Of a DNA stretch of 64,000 nt, positions 23,909 through 35,640 are shown piece by piece. The first letter of the stretch is position 1, and every line of letters starts with the position of its first letter. The stretch covers positions 62,001-126,000 of the forward strand of contig JABYQR010000047.1 of NCBI GenBank assembly GCA_022592445.1. Direction: 5' to 3'. Position numbers and translations under genes: made by a program. Source of the stretch: Cytidiella melzeri. Lineage: Eukaryota > Basidiomycota > Agaricomycetes > Polyporales > Irpicaceae. The notes beneath the pieces were generated by a model that made no database searches, had not been told where the DNA came from, and worked only from the letters and a program-made list of their open reading frames with translations.

Positions 23909-25352
23909 TTATGCGTAGCAAAGGACACGGTAATCCTATGGAGTCCAAGGTTTCAAGGGGCACATATAGCGACAAGTTGAAACAGCTTACCTTGACCTCC
24001 TTCTCGGTGCCACCGTAAGTGATAAACGCCCCTTGTGATGAATTTCGCGTCACGGCTTCATACAGTTTGAAACCAAGAAAAGCTTACCGCTGAGGTGAGG
24101 ACTGCATTTACCGGGGTGAACAGCATTGTGGTAATAAGCCTGAGCAACGTAAAGCGGCTGTCCGTCGGATTCCCGGCCTGCTTCGACAGGTTGAGCTCCA
24201 AGTTCCTCGGGCCTGCAGTGGCCGCTCGTCTCAACCCAACGCACAACGCGAGGGTCAGCAAGTAGAACCTCGTAGGTGCTCAGCTGCAAGCGACGGTATG
24301 TAAGCGCAAGCCCTTGAGTACTGAGAAGAATGTGATGCGTACCGATATCTCATTATGAGCATAACCGATGAAGGCTCCGTCTTTGAACGAGTAAGAAGCT
24401 TTGCCGACCTCTTCATAGAGATAGAGATGATGGTCACTGCTGAAATATCGATGCCACATAATAGCTATACTCACGAATCCCGCCCTGTAGAAAGCATGAC
24501 GTCCTTAACCTTAACGTATGAATATTCAGGGTGAGCAACACTGACCTCGTAGAACGCCCTGCTGATGAAGAGCGTTTGACCGTTCTCTTCTCCTCCGGGC
24601 AAGGGTCTCTGTGGGAAGTTCTTGCCTTGGACGAGAACCCAAGTAGCAGGACCACGGGGTCCGTTTTGGTGGAAATCTTGAGTGCGAGCCTGCGCATCCT
24701 TGAGCCAAGCCTGCAATCCCCACGCATGGGCCTTTTTCTAATATGATCGTCGTGAGTGATTGCGCTGTCGTCCATCGCCTTTTGAAAACTAACCTCTTCT
24801 TCATTTTTTTCGTGGTGCTTGTAGGCAAAGAGACCAGCGCCAAGGGCGGCCACACCAAGGGCAAGGCCACCGCCAATCTGAACAGAAACGTCAGGACTGG
24901 CCTCTTCTGGCTGTGTGACGGGACAACGTACCTCAAGCTCTTTCTTGCGCTTATCATCCAAGTCGTACCAGTTCTTCTTCTGCTCCTCGTGATCAATGTC
25001 AACCTTCTGGTGTTGATGCTGGTCCCAAGGCTTCTCCTCTATACACCGAGTCAAAGCGGATCTACGCGGCCAAATGCAATCGTTCGCGTACCATGGTAGG
25101 GCTGCTGAGGCTGTTTGTAGTCAGGCGATGCCTGAGAGGGCACGCCATATTCCTCGGGGAGGCGAGCCCACAACGCTGGGGTGACTGGGGGAGTCCAATC
25201 AGCCTGCGAGCGATGAGGCTGGACGATGGTGTACTTGTGACCTGCAACAAGTCAGTATATGTGCATTCGGCGCGACAAGGTGCGGACATACCCTCGAAGA
25301 TGACAACGTCACCTAAGTTGTACTGAGTTTCAGGCTCCCACTGGTAAACCAT
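23909..25352 (-). CDS. CBM5/12 chitin-binding plus DM9 repeat protein
   Basis: Ten exons join in frame to 311 residues: 25352-25292, 25241-25092, 25038-24932, 24877-24794, 24737-24546, 24484-24475 (only 10 nt), 24410-24343, 24283-24088, 24031-23991 and 23935-23909. Residues 1-50 are a type 3 chitin-binding domain (YQWEPETQYNLGDVVIFEG, then HKYTIVQPHRSQADWTPP). A charged linker and a glycine-rich hydrophobic segment (GGGLALGVAALGAGLFAY) follow. Two DM9 (DUF3421) repeats come last: ENGQTLFISRAFYEGGI with DGAFIGYAHNE, and RESDGQPLYVAQAYYHNAVH with GAFITYGGTEKEV. DM9 proteins are mannose-binding lectins in animals, so a cell-wall or carbohydrate-recognition role is plausible. There is no N-terminal signal peptide. 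Confidence 0.88.
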
Positions 25353-25378
25353 AGCGATAAGTTGCAGTAAGAGTGAGG

Positions 25379-25403
25379 ATGGGTGGTGGTGGTGGTGGTG
25401 ATG
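25379..25403 (-). repeat. CAC/GTG trinucleotide microsatellite
   Basis: GGT units repeat about seven times on the plus strand, immediately upstream of the start codon of the CBM5/12-DM9 gene. It probably lies in the 5' leader. The corresponding place in the decayed copy lacks the repeat. Confidence 0.85.
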
Positions 25404-25447
25404 GGGATTCTGCAAGGTGGCCGCAGCGACATGTTGAGTATATATGT

Positions 25448-25807
25448 CTAGAACCACTCCGGCGACGGATCTGGCCGTGGAGAGTGCTGCTGCTCGTCAT
25501 CACCGCACGATCCAGACCTTAGGGTGGAAAGGGGTAAGTACAGTCTGCAGCAAAGGGGTAGTAGCCTGAGATAATCACCCCGAGGTGTTATCGATTTCAT
25601 GTCTGAGGGCAAGGTTTGTCTTGGGTGAGTCTCCTTGCGTAGGCCATGCATCAAGGGCACACCACTTTCCGCAGAGTATCTGCTGGCGACCTCGAGCGTG
25701 TGCAACATCTGATCAACGGACGCAAATGACCTGAATTTCGTAGGAGACAAACATACGAGGCATCCGGAGTGAAGTCTTTGAACCAGAATCGTGCACGTAA
25801 AGCTCAA
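25448..25807 (-). CDS. Small uncharacterised ORF
   Basis: A 119-codon frame begins MSFTCTILVQRLHSGC and ends DPSPEWF. It has an ATG start and ordinary codon use, and it sits divergent from the large plus-strand gene starting at 26153. A GTGATT donor near 25580 could begin an intron, so the C-terminal part is uncertain. I recognise no domain. It could also be a leader exon of a longer transcript or a chance frame. Confidence 0.35.
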   Translation of the reverse strand: MSFTCTILVQRLHSGCLVCLSPTKFRSFASVDQMLHTLEVASRYSAESGVPLMHGLRKETHPRQTLPSDMKSITPRGDYLRLLPLCCRLYLPLSTLRSGSCGDDEQQHSPRPDPSPEWF

Positions 25808-26152
25808 CAGAGCGTCCTGTAAATAGCCGACACAAGCAGTGATTGCTAGACACAGTGGACAACGAACTCCTGAGGCCTGTCAACACGTCGACGAGTTATT
25901 CTCCCGACTCGGCAGAGTAGACTTTTCGTGCCTCTGTTTTTGTCCGTACGACGGGCGCACCTCATCGCCGAGTCGACGCATGGGATACACGTGTTCATCA
26001 CGTGACGCATCTAACCATGCATCGTGCTCTGTCAACGCGACCCGTCGTGTTCTTCGCCCACTTCACGCTTCATTTCGCGCGGTCTGGTTCTCGCTGTTGT
26101 CGCTGCCCACGACTCTTGGCTTTATTCTTTACTCCCTGACTCTGCATGTCGC

Positions 26153-29100
26153 ATGGATAGTGTACCTCGCGTTCGCGTGTCTAGGCAGCAACCGAGGGCG
26201 AGACTAGGAGTTCACAACATTTTCGATACGCCTCAGGCCGGTCCGTCGCGCATTTCTACTCAAATGGACACGTTGGACGTGCCTCATTCTGGATACGACG
26301 ATGATGACCAGGCTACGCCAAAGGTCCCCGTCAAACCTCAGCCGGGCTTCGATGTTGATATGCTCGCTCCTGAGCTACGTCTCCGATCTGCTATGAGCCA
26401 ACTGCCAAACCTATCTGCAACACCTGTGTATAGGAAGCCTCGCTCGCCGACATTATCTGACATGGAGTCTGATTTTGAGCCCCCGAATATGACGACAAAC
26501 GCCACTGACGCTTCAGTCGCCAAAGAGAGCGTGAAAGAGCTATTTTCAGCTGTGCTGCAAGATACACCGCAGAAGAGCAGAACAAGAAGAAATAGTATTG
26601 ACGCAAGCGAAGTGGAGGCAAGCCCAAGAATCGAGCGGGTTCAGCGGGAAAGGGCAAAGAACAAGGGCAAGCGGAAGAGCATGAGCGACGAGGAGGCTGA
26701 GAAGGTTTCCAGTATGTGGCCCTTATACTATCTTGCTTTTAGATACTGATGCATCTGTCAGAAGCGGCAGCGGACTTGGTAGCCTCTGAAGCATCGTTTC
26801 GGTCGTCAACGGCGATGAGTTATGCCAATCTTCGCCAAAGGCTGGCGGATACAATGGCAGCGAAGTCACGTATTGCCAAGTTCGACGACGCGTCCTACCT
26901 TTCAGGCTCGGAAGTGGATATGGATGGTCCTGTAGACCGGAGTGGCGACACAGCTACAGCGCTCAAACAATTTGAAGAGGAGAGTGCCTCGTTTGCACCT
27001 CCTGTAGACGCTACTAGCACACCTATGCGTTCTCTGCAGCTACCATCAGAGCTTCAAATGCAATCCAGTGAGCCCTATAAGAAGCTGTGTCTACTGTCAA
27101 TCTAACGAATCTGTAGATTTGATGGAACAGGACTCTGAGATGCAGAAGGTAATGCAAGGAATGGATACGCTTGATGGCGACTCCATTGTGAACAAGACCC
27201 GCAAAAGCTGTACGAAATGTTTCGTCCAACCCCGTAAGGCCCATACTGAACACCTTGGCTTTTGTAACGATAGATCCGTTTCCAGGCTCTCGTCCCGGTG
27301 CACCTTCTCGTGCTGAATCATCGGGCCATTCGCATTCGCATGCTAACAGCGCTCACTCAAAGTCCCACTCGTTGCATAACCTTCCACTTGGCCGGCGAGT
27401 TAGCATTGACAGTGCATGTGAGTCCTGACTGGCAAAGCACGCAGCATAGTATGACATGAACTAACCATAACGGATAATCTTAGCATCTCGCAATTCCTCG
27501 CTGTCTGCTGCAGATTGTGAGTGCATGTTCTTGATCGGCTCATTCATCCACTTGGATTTGCCCCTGAAACGTACACAGTCAAAGAGATCGACCAGTACGA
27601 GCGCGAGCGTGCGTGGAATAAACCCCTTCCGAAGTCACCAGGGCACAATGGGACACCCGAGCCTCATCGGCATCACTCGTCCGGCTCTCCATCGCAGAGT
27701 GGTTATTCCATGCCGGGTAGTGCCAGATCCCGGAGAAGCAGTTCTGCGTCTATGCATAGCTTTGACGATCGGTTTTCCATGGCAGGGAGCTCCACCGGTT
27801 CACGAGCAGACCGTACGTCAATGTTTAACCTAAGCAATACCAATAACTTATTTTGTCTTTCAATTTCCTAAGTAAATGACAGAATGAAGGAGATCGAAGA
27901 CGACAAGATCCGAGAAAGAGAGAGGATGTGGAATCATCCCCGCGCCAAGCTGTCTCGTTCAACGTCAAGCCTCAGCTTCAACTCGCCTGGAGAGCGACAG
28001 CGCACCAGCAGCTTTCCGTCAAGGCCCGATTCTGCACAGTCCTTCAACACACCTTCACGCCGCCCCAACAGTTGGCATTCTATACCTACAGACTCCAGTA
28101 GACCAGGCTCTTCTGCGAGCTCCATTGCCAGCTACACCAAGGAGCCGCGGTCTGAGCCTCGCAATCCTGTGGTCCGCGAACGCGAGCGCAATTGGAACTC
28201 TAATCATCCTGCGTGGGAGTTTCAGCAACCTCCCCGATCTATGTCACCGCTACCGCGATCTCCGAGCGCTGCATCCCATACACACCGCCACCTTTCGAAT
28301 GCCAGTGGCTCACCTTCAAATGTTCATATGGACGTGAGCACAGGCTCTCGACGTGATCGAACAGTTAGCTTAGGCAATCAATCGCAAGGACCAAGATCTC
28401 CACCGGAGCCTCCATTGGTCCGCAAAAGCGAGAAATACAAGCTGCAAGTCTCTCAGTCTCCTCGCGCTCGTCGTACCCCTGAGGACCCGGAAAATGGTGC
28501 ACCGTATGGGTCACGATTCGGATGGAGCTTCCCCAAGAATCATAACCATCTCCCGCCTTTGGAGCTGGATGATTCTGCTCGCGAGCATATGCCCAGTCCG
28601 CCAGGCTCTCGACCGTCTAGTCGGCTATCCGCCCCCAGACCTAGCCAAATCCCTGTGCGATCACCGAGGAAGGGGGACTTTTTAACAACGGTGCCGAAGC
28701 GTCCTTCCTCGCCGTCGCCATGTGTTGATCCCGAACGTAAGCTGGGGCATCGGAGAAGTGCTGCAGAGATAGACGGAGCGATCAGTTCATATACACCACG
28801 CATTATGATTGAGCCTGTTGATCTGATGCATGCAGAAGATCTCGTTGCTACAGATATTGAAAGCGGTGAGTTTTTAATGACGGCAACCTGTGTTTCGGTA
28901 TATTAAGACTGCGTGCAGATTCCGCAGAGAGTGACCTGGAGTCGCAAGTAACGAGCACGCCGTTGGCGAGACCCTTTACCATTCCAGAGGAAGCCGAACA
29001 CGCTGAAGTTGCAGAAGCCTATGCCCCTGTGTCACCATCTCCACCTTCCACACCTCCTGCGCTGCCTGCTGCTCTCCCCGAAGATCCACGACTTGAAAAT

Positions 29101-30877
29101 CCTATTTCTGCGAAACCCTCAACACCATCCTCTTCGCCACGTCGAAGAACTGGCCCCACGTCCCCACTTCTTGGACTGCAAACCCCACCACGACGCCCGC
29201 AGTTCAGCACATCCAAGGTGGAGTTCCAAACTCCTTCCCCCCCTCATAACATGCCAGACCTTCCGGGTCCGCCTTCGTCTTCGGAAGACGAAAACAACGT
29301 AGAACGTACACCGAGTAAATCAGATGGATTCTTTAACGGCAACCTTACGGCGATAAAGACCCCCAGACCTCCCGGAGCGTGGGCCATGACCCCAGCACCT
29401 ATAGAGAAGCCTGATGTTCAGCCAATGGAGTCTACTCCTCCAGCGCCGAATTTCAAAGAGGCGCAGGAGACTCTGCCCGGAAATGCGCCCGCAACAGCGA
29501 GTAAAACCCCAGCACCTCCCGGTGCATGGCAGGCCACTCCAAGCCTTGATTCGTTGCGCAGAAAGGGTATTCTCAAGGTACGCTTTGACGTGGAGTCCAA
29601 CGCGTCTGGGGATACCACGCTTGATGAGGTCCCTGTCGTCGGGCCCTCCGCAAAGTCAGGAGACAGCATTTCGGAGATTTTCCCGTCGGTGCCTACAGAG
29701 TCTATCCCGGACAATAACCAGAAGTCTAAAACACAGTCCGCTAAAGCTGCCGGCAAGGAGAACAGTATTGTGCCTAACGAGCCACCGTCAACGCCTTCGA
29801 CCACCAGAATACGTCCCAAGTCTCCTGGTGTACGTGTGCTGGACGCGTTTGGTCGAGAAACGACCGATGTAGCATCTCCTGCGTCTGAGGCGTCCTCGTC
29901 TCAACTGCAGACGGACGCAGAGAAGGGTAAAGCAAAGGAGTCGAGTGGCCCTTCCAGCCCACGGAGTAAGAGTGCTGTACGAATTGTTGATGCCATGGGC
30001 CGTGAGGTAGCGGAGTCGGATATATCTGCCGCTGAGGATTCCGTGGAGCTACCAGAACCTAGGTCGCGCAAAGAGGCTCTGAGACGGCTTCGTCAGGCTG
30101 TCTCGGGTATGGCTTGTGACCTCAGTGACAGCGATGAGTCAGTGAAATTTCGCACTTTGTCATTCACGTCCCTAATGCGCCTTGTAGCTCTCGAGCGGCG
30201 TCTATCAAGAACGATGAACGACTCAACGAATTGTATCGAACCTCGCAGGCTGCAAGGTCGACACGGCAAGGGCTGTCAGAGTCTATTCAAAAGCATAAAG
30301 ACACCGAAGCCGAGCTGCGGGCAAAATATGGCTCTCTTAGGGAAAGTATGCAAAGAACGAAGCTATTGGTGAGTAGTGGAACTTTGAATTCAGCTCGTTG
30401 AAGAAGCTCATCCCCCCTCTCACCAGCCCCCTGCTATCACGGAGAGAAGCTCACGACTCTCGATCAATTTCTTGAACACATGGGTACTATGGGCTTTCTT
30501 ATTCTTACAAATAGTTCTTTTGGTTTACATGTATCGGTGAGTCTTCTCTTATGAAACTACCCGCTCACGCATCTGAACAAAGTTCCAGGTTCTCCACCAT
30601 CCGCGCGAAACGAATCTTTCTTACCACCTACTACGACGCATTCGAGCCTGCTCTCTTTGCGCACATCCCCAAATCCGATTCACTGCAACGAGCGACTCCT
30701 TCGCCATCCTCTGTCTCGTCCCCCTTTTCTGTTTCCGACGCTTTGGTTCGCTCCGGATGGAAAGGCTTGTTAAAGGAGACATGGTCTCATGTGACTGCCA
30801 CTGCCGTTGACTGGCAGATGCAGCTTTGGGACGCGTGGAGACGAGACGCACGGACTACTGCCTGGCCACCGACATGA
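26153..30877 (+). CDS. Large coiled-coil protein with C-terminal membrane anchor
   Basis: Eleven exons join in frame to about 1394 residues: 26153-26711, 26762-27067, 27117-27233, 27274-27417, 27484-27516, 27579-27812, 27873-28865, 28919-30137, 30188-30368, 30427-30536 and 30589-30877. Most of the protein is Ser/Pro-rich and disordered. A short motif recurs: YERERAWNKP, IRERERMWNHP and VRERERNWNSNHP. Another occurs twice: KTPRPPGAWAMTP and KTPAPPGAWQATP. Near residue 1210 is a charged helix (NDERLNELYRTSQAARS). One strong membrane helix follows (TWVLWAFLFLQIVLLVYMY), then a ~95-residue tail. A nuclear-envelope or ER anchor is plausible. I do not recognise a named family. An earlier in-frame ATG at 26024 exists, and the fourth exon could begin at 27286 instead. 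Confidence 0.8.
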
Positions 30878-31091
30878 TTTTGTTTGTTTGTTTATCAGCT
30901 TGCATACTCTTTTCTCCAGGATACCTCCCCACCCTCTTTCCTCCTTATGTGTTGAGTAGCTAACTTTGAATGCCATTCATGAATTGTTGTATGCCACGAC
31001 CTTTACCGTACGAGTAACTTGAGATAACTGTGGGGCCGGTATGGTAGATGAAATTCATGGTCTTATGCTCACTAAATACATCTTTAGGGTA

Positions 31092-31163
31092 TCCGATATG
31101 GTGTAGTGGCTAACATTATCGCCTCTCACGCGATAGCCCGGGGTTCGATTCCCCGTGTCGGAA
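31092..31163 (+). tRNA. tRNA-Glu (anticodon CTC), second copy
   Basis: Identical over all 72 nt to the minus-strand tRNA at 13230-13301, with the same anticodon loop CTCTCAC and no intron. TTTT occurs about 15 nt downstream as a likely terminator. It lies just downstream of the large membrane-anchored protein gene. Confidence 0.97.
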
Positions 31164-31567
31164 TGGGCCTCCTAGGTTTTCGCTCAAATTTTGGTCAAGA
31201 TGTTGAACTTAGCTTTGCCCTACTGTGAAATTTATTTCACCCGAAAATACTTTGTAGCAGCAGAGGTACCGGTTAACGTTGCAACATTGATGGTGTACGT
31301 ATTTCTCAAATTGCTAACTCTTGACGCACAGGAACGGCAAGGAGATTTTGCGTTGCCATGCATTCATAGAGGGACAGAACATGGTGTAAAGGTAACGATG
31401 ACGGTGAATGTAATGCAGACGGACAGATAAAACACCCATAACGTAGTAGCAACAAGCAGGGCTCTCTCCTTTCCTCTCGCCAGTCCCCCACACCACGGAT
31501 AGTATCGTACACGGTACCGATTCGGCGGGAGGATCGAGGCGGTCGTACAGGCGTGTAGTAAACCACT

Positions 31568-32445
<878 letters not shown>

Positions 32446-33200
32446 ATTGAATGTTGAGGAACGTTACGAGTGTCTTGAAGGTCGACTTTTTGGCAGTGGG
32501 TGGGCGTGCGAGTCTCGGCTAGACGCTCAATGCGTATTTGGTGTCCAGCCACGGCGAATAAGGTTCACAATGGCCGGAAAATGCCGAAGTAACTATACAG
32601 CAACCCACGCGGGAAACCCACAGCGGGCCAAACCTCTTCGTTGAACTCCTCAACTTCCTCTCTATATATGACTGTTGTCGTATCATTTTCAACGAAACAT
32701 GATCGAATGCAAGTTGTATGCTTAGCGAGCTTCACGAGTTGGTCTCTGGTTTTGAAGTTAGCTTGGTCATGCTCGCGGGCTTAGGTACAGTGTTCGCTAC
32801 TAGTAACTACTCACGCTCCTCGTTTTTCACAAGGCGATAGACTTGGAAGCACAGCCTGCATTGTTGAGAGTAATATCAAGCCTCAAATTTGTAGCAGGCA
32901 GCGAGGCTCGCAGCGCATCATGCCGTCTAAAAAAGGAAGGTGACGTGGTTCACTTCTCGTCTTAAAACCTGTTGGAAAGTGACACGCTGTACGCTGTTCA
33001 GGATGCTCCTCGACGCCTTTAACTCTGACCACCATCTCCCTCACCACTGGGTTTTTTCTGTTTCAAAAAACTCAATGTATTTAACATTGGCAAAGCCAGT
33101 GACGGTACAAAATAAGGGAATTTGCGAGAAGTACACAGAGTGCACTATACTAAAAGGAAGGCTAAGCAGCCAAGACATGCGAACCATGTAATGAAAGTAC
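32446..33200. other. Gap before the mobile-element block
   Basis: The left part is the promoter side of the uS7 gene. No gene is seen in the rest. It is the boundary between ordinary gene-bearing DNA and the mobile-element pile that begins with the LINE remnant. Confidence 0.5.
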
Positions 33201-33214
33201 ACTATGAGAACTCT

Positions 33215-35455
33215 GAAGGGTTGTGGCTGCCCGGAGTGTGATTGAAAGTGAAGGCAAAGGGGTTTCTATTGAGGAATTTGTGAAGGGATGGATCAGGATT
33301 TGCCGAGTTCTTAAGGAACTCCAGGAAGTTGAGCTGCGGTCAGCAATACCAAGTGCACTGGTTGAGGATGTGTACGCGCAACTGGAATATGTTGCAGACA
33401 TCACATCACATCGAGTGTCTTCTGTTGGGAAGAAGCAGGGGCGGTACTCCCCTGTTGGGGCGTGGTTCAGAATGGCGCGTGCAGCTTGTGCGGCAAGGTT
33501 GTTGGTGGAGAAGCAGGTGAGGAATTTGCCTCCCTTGTGTGTGGTGGGGGTTGCTGACTTCTAACCGCACAAGAAGTTGTGTCTGTGATATGCAGGGTGT
33601 TTGCACATGTTGGCCCATGCATCGACTGCGCATAACTTGGCCATCTTCCTGGTTCAGGCAACCGAGGTGAACGGAATGGTATTGGGGTTTGTCAGAGCTG
33701 CTCGGGCTTGCTGATTGACAAGTTTGTTCTGTTCAACGCCCACGTGGCCCAGGCACCAATGGAAGTGGAGGTATGCATTTGGATTCGCCAAGAACCATAC
33801 ACAAAAACGAGTTGTAATGCTGATGGAGACTGCTTGGGCCGAGTGAGGTTCCACTTTGAGGAGAGTGTTCATGGCCAATTTGCTGTTGCAAAAGACATGG
33901 AGTACAGCAGTAGTGGTTCTGATGCCCCATGCAATGCAAGCAGCGAGGGCAAGAATTTTGGCGTCAAAAGAGGTGGTGTGAACGCCATTGAGACAGTGAG
34001 CGTGTGTCCCATGTAGAGTTGGTATGCAGCAGCGGCAACATCCGGTGTTCCTGTACAAGCTGATTCATCCGAGAAGGCAAAGTTAGACATAGGGAATGAA
34101 GACAAAATAGAAATGAAAGAGCGTAGACAATCTAACCAAAGGCAAAATTTATCAGAAGTTTTCTCAGGGTGCAAAAGACTAAAGAAGATGTGCAAAGAAA
34201 AGATATCTACCACTCTATTTCCAGGCTGCATTTCTGGGTGTGAATGACTTATCAGTTCGAGGCTGGGAGTAGACAGTTGGTGGTGAATCTGGAGAGAAAG
34301 AGATGAGTGAGGGAGAATATTGTGGATGGCAAATCCAAGGGAGTGAGACGGGTTGCAGACTGCTTTGGGAGTGGCTGTGACAGAGATGATGTGGCTGGCT
34401 GGAAGGCATTGTGTACAAAGGATGTAAAAGTCAAAGAGTTTTTGGAGATGTAGGTGGATGAGGAGGAGGCCTGCGAGAATGTCCATCCCGCCAATGCGGG
34501 ATGTTTGGAAAGCACCCAGAATCAACCTTGCAGCAGCTGATTGGGCTTGCAAGAGGGAGGCAATGAGGGCTTTCTGTGGCTTGCGCGGATTGAACCAGAG
34601 CCGCAAGTTGTAAGTTAGGATGAGACATATGCAGGAGATGTAGAGAAGGTGTTTCTGTGCCGGAGCCAGGCCGCAATTGGAGTTGCCCAGCATGGGGCAA
34701 CCTTGGACGGTGCTGAGGGCCTTGGTGGCATAGAATCATTTGTGATAGCAAAAGTTGAGTTGTGTGTCAAAGAAGAATCCTAGGTAGCGCCAGACGTATT
34801 TGGGAGTGAGCGTGATGGAGGTGTTGTCGATTGATATGGTAAGGGGAGGGAGGGGACTGTGGTGATTGGGAAGTGGGAAGTGGGCGAGCTCGAGTTTGTC
34901 AAGTTCAAGTATGATACCAATGCGCGCAAGTGTTTCAGATATGCAAAGGTAGAGGCATCCGAGGAGGAAGACATTCGTGTCCAGGGAGTTGGAGAAGATG
35001 GCGAGGGTACCGTCGTCGACCAAGAACAGGAGGAGAGAACATAAGATGGGATCCAAAGGGGAAAGAAGGTTAGAAGTGATGAAGAGGGTGGGGTGATGGC
35101 TAATGCCGCAAAGGTGGAAGACAGGCATGAGCCCTGTCCTACACCAATTGTCCAGTTGACCTGCTCGGAGAGGCACAGCCCACCAAAACTGTGTTGTGCA
35201 ATTAGAGAGTAAGCAGCAATCAGCTGGCAGAGAGCAAAGTGGAAACCAAGTTGGCACAGGATGGCCACCAAAAAATGGTGTTTGATGGACGGAAAAAAAT
35301 AAGCAATATCCAATGTGAGGCAGGAGGTGTGAATGCCGGCGGTGTGTGCAGCACACAGATGGTGCACAAGAAGAAGGCCAGCATTGTCTGTGGAATGGAG
35401 ACGTACACCGCCACATTGAGATGGGTGTAGAACCTGGTATTGAACACAGTTGTAC
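33215..35455 (-). pseudogene. LINE ORF2 remnant: reverse transcriptase, RNase H, C-terminal zinc region
   Basis: Reverse transcriptase motifs are visible in two overlapping frames: TLDIAYFFPSIKHHFLVAIL (motif A), GVGQGSCLSS (motif B) and FLVDDGTLAIFS (motif C). RNase H traces include FSDES, SFDAKILAL, FCNSKLA and CLGHVGVEQNKLV. The catalytic Glu and second Asp appear changed to Lys and Asn. Near the 3' end, NHAPTGEYRPCFF with C..C and HILNQC matches the Cys/His tail typical of LINE ORF2. Several frameshifts and stops make it non-functional. The endonuclease domain is absent. Confidence 0.75.
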
Positions 35456-35640
35456 TGCATATATAGTAGACCTTACTCTCCCTAGCCCTGCATCTTGACC
35501 TCTCTGTCATTTGCACTGCTAGTATCTGGCCCCAATGCCTGCTTATCATTGACTTAGACCTCATTGTTGTTGTTGGAGATCTACCCCACTTCCTATCTAC
35601 ACTACTCCCTTGTTAGGGTTATCAGCACAGCAGCAGTTGA
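35455..35640 (+). repeat. LTR-derived fragment inside the LINE, related to the E2 3' LTR
   Basis: From TATATAGTAGACCTTAC onward this stretch is closely similar to 57955-58205, in the same strand. Shared blocks include CTGTCATTTGCACTGCTA, GCCTGCTTATCATTGACTT and AGGGTTTATCAG-like sequence. It starts at the TATA-like box of that LTR. It therefore covers the transcribed end (R-U5) without the upstream part. It sits where the LINE endonuclease should be. Confidence 0.7.

Noticed and set aside
33223..33564. 113-codon plus-strand ORF with good protein-like composition
   Set aside because: The minus strand of the same stretch encodes the LINE C-terminal region (NHAPTGEYRPCFF, HILNQC), so the plus frame is a shadow.
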